NCBI GenBank assembly: GCA_905221615.1
Contig: CAJNDT010000513.1
Span: 806,001-870,000 of the forward strand
Length of the DNA stretch: 64,000 bases
DNA from: Symbiodinium sp. CCMP2592
Taxonomy: Eukaryota > Sar > Dinophyceae > Suessiales > Symbiodiniaceae
Reading direction: 5' to 3'
Of this stretch, positions 62,249 through 64,000 are shown in pieces; the stretch's first letter is position 1, and each line of letters begins with the position of its first letter. Made by a program: the position numbers and the translations under genes. The notes beneath the pieces are model-generated. The model was not told where the DNA came from, did not search any database, and worked only from the letters and a program-made list of their open reading frames with translations.

Positions 62249-62369
62249 CTCGGTTCACACCCGGAACCCTCGGCTTGACCCTGAAACCCCTTTCTCCTTA
62301 ATACAGGAAAAGACGACCCTAAAAAGAATGAGACTGACAAGATTGAAGACGATCGCAGTGGCAGGGGCA

Positions 62370-62372
62370 GTG

Positions 62373-62403
<31 letters not shown>

Positions 62404-62710
62404 TGGTAGTGGTAGTGATAGTAGTAGTAGTAGTAGTAGTAGTAGTAGCAGTAGTAGTAGTAGCAGTCGTGATATGAGCAGCAGCAGTAGCAGCAGCAGC
62501 ACAGCAGCACAGCATCACAGCAGCACAGCAGCACAGCAGCACAGCAGCACAGCAGCACAGCAGCACAGCAGCACAGCGGCACAGCGGCACAGCGGCACAG
62601 CAGCACAGCAGCACAGCAGCAGCAGGAGTAGTAGTAGGAGTAGGAGTAGGAGTAGGAGTGCGAGTGGGAGTAAGAGTGGGAGTAGAAGTAGGAGTGGAAG
62701 TAGTAGGTAT
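62370..62710. repeat. Compound microsatellite: (AGT)n, (CAGCA)n, (GGAGTA)n
   Basis: GTAGTAGTAGTA runs at 62375-62490, ACAGCAGCACAGCAGC-type runs at 62498-62625, and AGGAGTAGGAGT runs to 62710. ORFs across it in all frames are artefacts. Confidence 0.95.
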
Positions 62711-63072
62711 CAGAAAACAGGCGCAACACACCTTTTCGGCAGGCGGTTGCCCAGACTCAAGGGCCCTACACGTTTCGGGCCAAAAGGGCAGCAGAAGTGC
62801 TGCACACTGTACAAAGTGCTTACGCAAAACGGTCCCGTTTGACACTCCCAACTTTTTGTTGGTCTGAAAGCGTGTCGGGACACTAGAGGAAAGGGTCAGC
62901 TGTTTATCGCTTCCCCTGTGAGCTGAGCTGGGAGCTCAAGGCTCTCTCAGTAGAGAGGCAGCCGGTTGAACCGTAGCTGTTGTGGTGCAAAACGTGTCCA
63001 GGTGCACAGACTTCGGAGGTTGGTAGAGAGGACCGGCCTTACTGGGGCGCGCAGAGCACCACGCAGTAGTCT

Positions 63073-64000
63073 TTAGGCGTCGGACCTCAGCTGAACCGTC
63101 GGCTGTCGGAGCCAGTTGCGGAAGGTCTCGCGCAGACTGTCAGAGACTTTAGTCAGACCATCTGCCCACATGGCGGTCGTAGGAACCCAGCGCATGTCTT
63201 GAGGGGCAATGGTTTCCTGAACAGCCCTGATCGTCAGGCCAACGCGCTTTTCTTCAGTGTTGAAGTTAGCAGCGATGGCGGCGTCGTACAGAGACTTACA
63301 ATCAGTGGCGTGGCAGTGACGCAGTGTCTTGAGATTGGTGACGGGGTTAGCTTCACACCCGAAAATGATCTCAGAGAACATCTGGTTTGCCAGGACGCCC
63401 CTATCGATCGAGTCATCTGCGGCGTATGCCTCACCAGCCAGAGTGGAGCGCACCACACGTGGAGTGCGGGTGCTCTTCCAGTCAAGAAGCACGGCGGGGG
63501 CATTGCCTGTCAGCGCGTCCGGTGTCGTGAGACACACAAGGAGGCCTTCTTGGCTTTTGTACTCCTGGGCATTCGCCCATGAGCAGTCACCGTAGCTCAC
63601 GATGATGCTGTGCTCGTTGATGGGGATCCCGTGGAAGACCAGCCCATCGCTATGTGTACGAGCGAAGTACTCCGACAGGGCGTACAGCTGCTTGAGCTCA
63701 CTGAGGGTGGAGTCGTTGCCGCGGTTCATCAAAGAAACCGTAGCAGCACCGTCAGGACGCGTCTGTCCCACGAGCCATTGGAGTGCTCCACAGACGGAGC
63801 GGAACTCCGAAAGCTCAGCTTCAGTCAGCTTCAGGTCTTCACGGCCTCGTTGGCGAGTCACCTTCCCGGGGGCAAGGGTACGGATGTATATACTCCGATT
63901 GCGTCACCCGGAGGACGAAAACACCATTCTCCTTGACCGTCCGGAGCTGCTTCCCTTTGAAGGTTATAACGTCGGTGTCGAAGGAGGTTTTGCCCCACTT
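63073..64000 (-). pseudogene. 3' end of a second copia Pol (RNase H), frameshifted
   Basis: The frame 63073-63861 carries SIIVSYGDCSWANAQEYKSQ, LLDWKSTRTPRVVRSTLAGE (with the catalytic E), HATDCKSLYDAAIAANFN and WVPTTAMWADGLTK. These are the ordered Ty1/copia RNase H motifs. Upstream, KTSFDTDVITFKGKQLRTVK and RVTQSEYIHP read to the right edge in a different frame, so there is a one-base shift near 63890. The sequence differs clearly from the 40-52 kb element, so it is another family. The LTR below 63073 could not be delimited. Confidence 0.85.

Noticed and set aside
62254-62851. Frames of 120-270 codons across the microsatellite
   Set aside because: They are built from (AGT)n and (CAGCA)n translation in all frames. 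Only the 62171-62248 minus island looks like coding sequence.
1-64000. CRISPR arrays, rRNA, tRNA or spliced-leader genes
   Set aside because: No regularly spaced repeats with unique spacers, no recognisable rRNA stretches and no spliced-leader sequence were found by eye; tRNA genes could not be excluded without a covariance-model scan.

Overview
The window looks like nuclear DNA of a dinoflagellate (alveolate). Four things point there. Degenerate TTTAGGG/CCCTAAA telomere-type repeats are scattered through almost every non-coding stretch. Many short, GC-rich, exon-like islands lie between AT-rich intronic DNA, and some have apparent GC or GA donors. The retrotransposon polyproteins carry extra domains. 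Almost everything with coding potential lies on the minus strand. The species cannot be told, and no rRNA, tRNA, CRISPR array or prokaryotic feature was seen.

Layout from left to right. Positions 1 to about 7230 (minus) hold a decayed non-LTR retrotransposon: a zinc-ribbon/coiled-coil ORF1-like segment, a long linker region broken into several frames, an RNase H domain, then the start of an apurinic-type endonuclease that runs off the left edge. From about 12.5 kb to at least 62.2 kb (minus) I read one very large split gene with about 35 candidate exons, mostly 40-120 nt. Several neighbouring exons agree in splice phase, including a three-exon chain ending in a stop codon at 12515. Exons at 61.8-60.5 kb encode G3-like (DMPG) and G4-like (NKCD) motifs about 70 residues apart, which suggests a dynamin-like or other TRAFAC-type GTPase. 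The gene was read by eye and is not confirmed.

The introns are filled with telomere-like tracts, microsatellites and at least ten families of 80-140 bp inverted-repeat (MITE or introner-like) elements. One family makes 2-bp target duplications, and one copy is nested inside another. A complete, young 12.3-kb Ty1/copia element (39821-52143, minus; 164-bp LTRs with one mismatch; CCCCT flanking repeat) sits in the intron between two candidate exons. Its Gag ORF carries a zinc knuckle and an aspartic-protease-like domain. Its 2687-codon Pol carries integrase, reverse transcriptase and RNase H, plus a 2-oxoglutarate/Fe(II) dioxygenase-like domain, a DUF488-like domain and an N-terminal HRS-loop domain. 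The right edge (63073-64000, minus) holds the 3' end of a second, frameshifted copia element.

All exon boundaries, hairpin families and domain assignments come from reading the sequence. Transcript evidence and profile searches would be decisive and could not be run.
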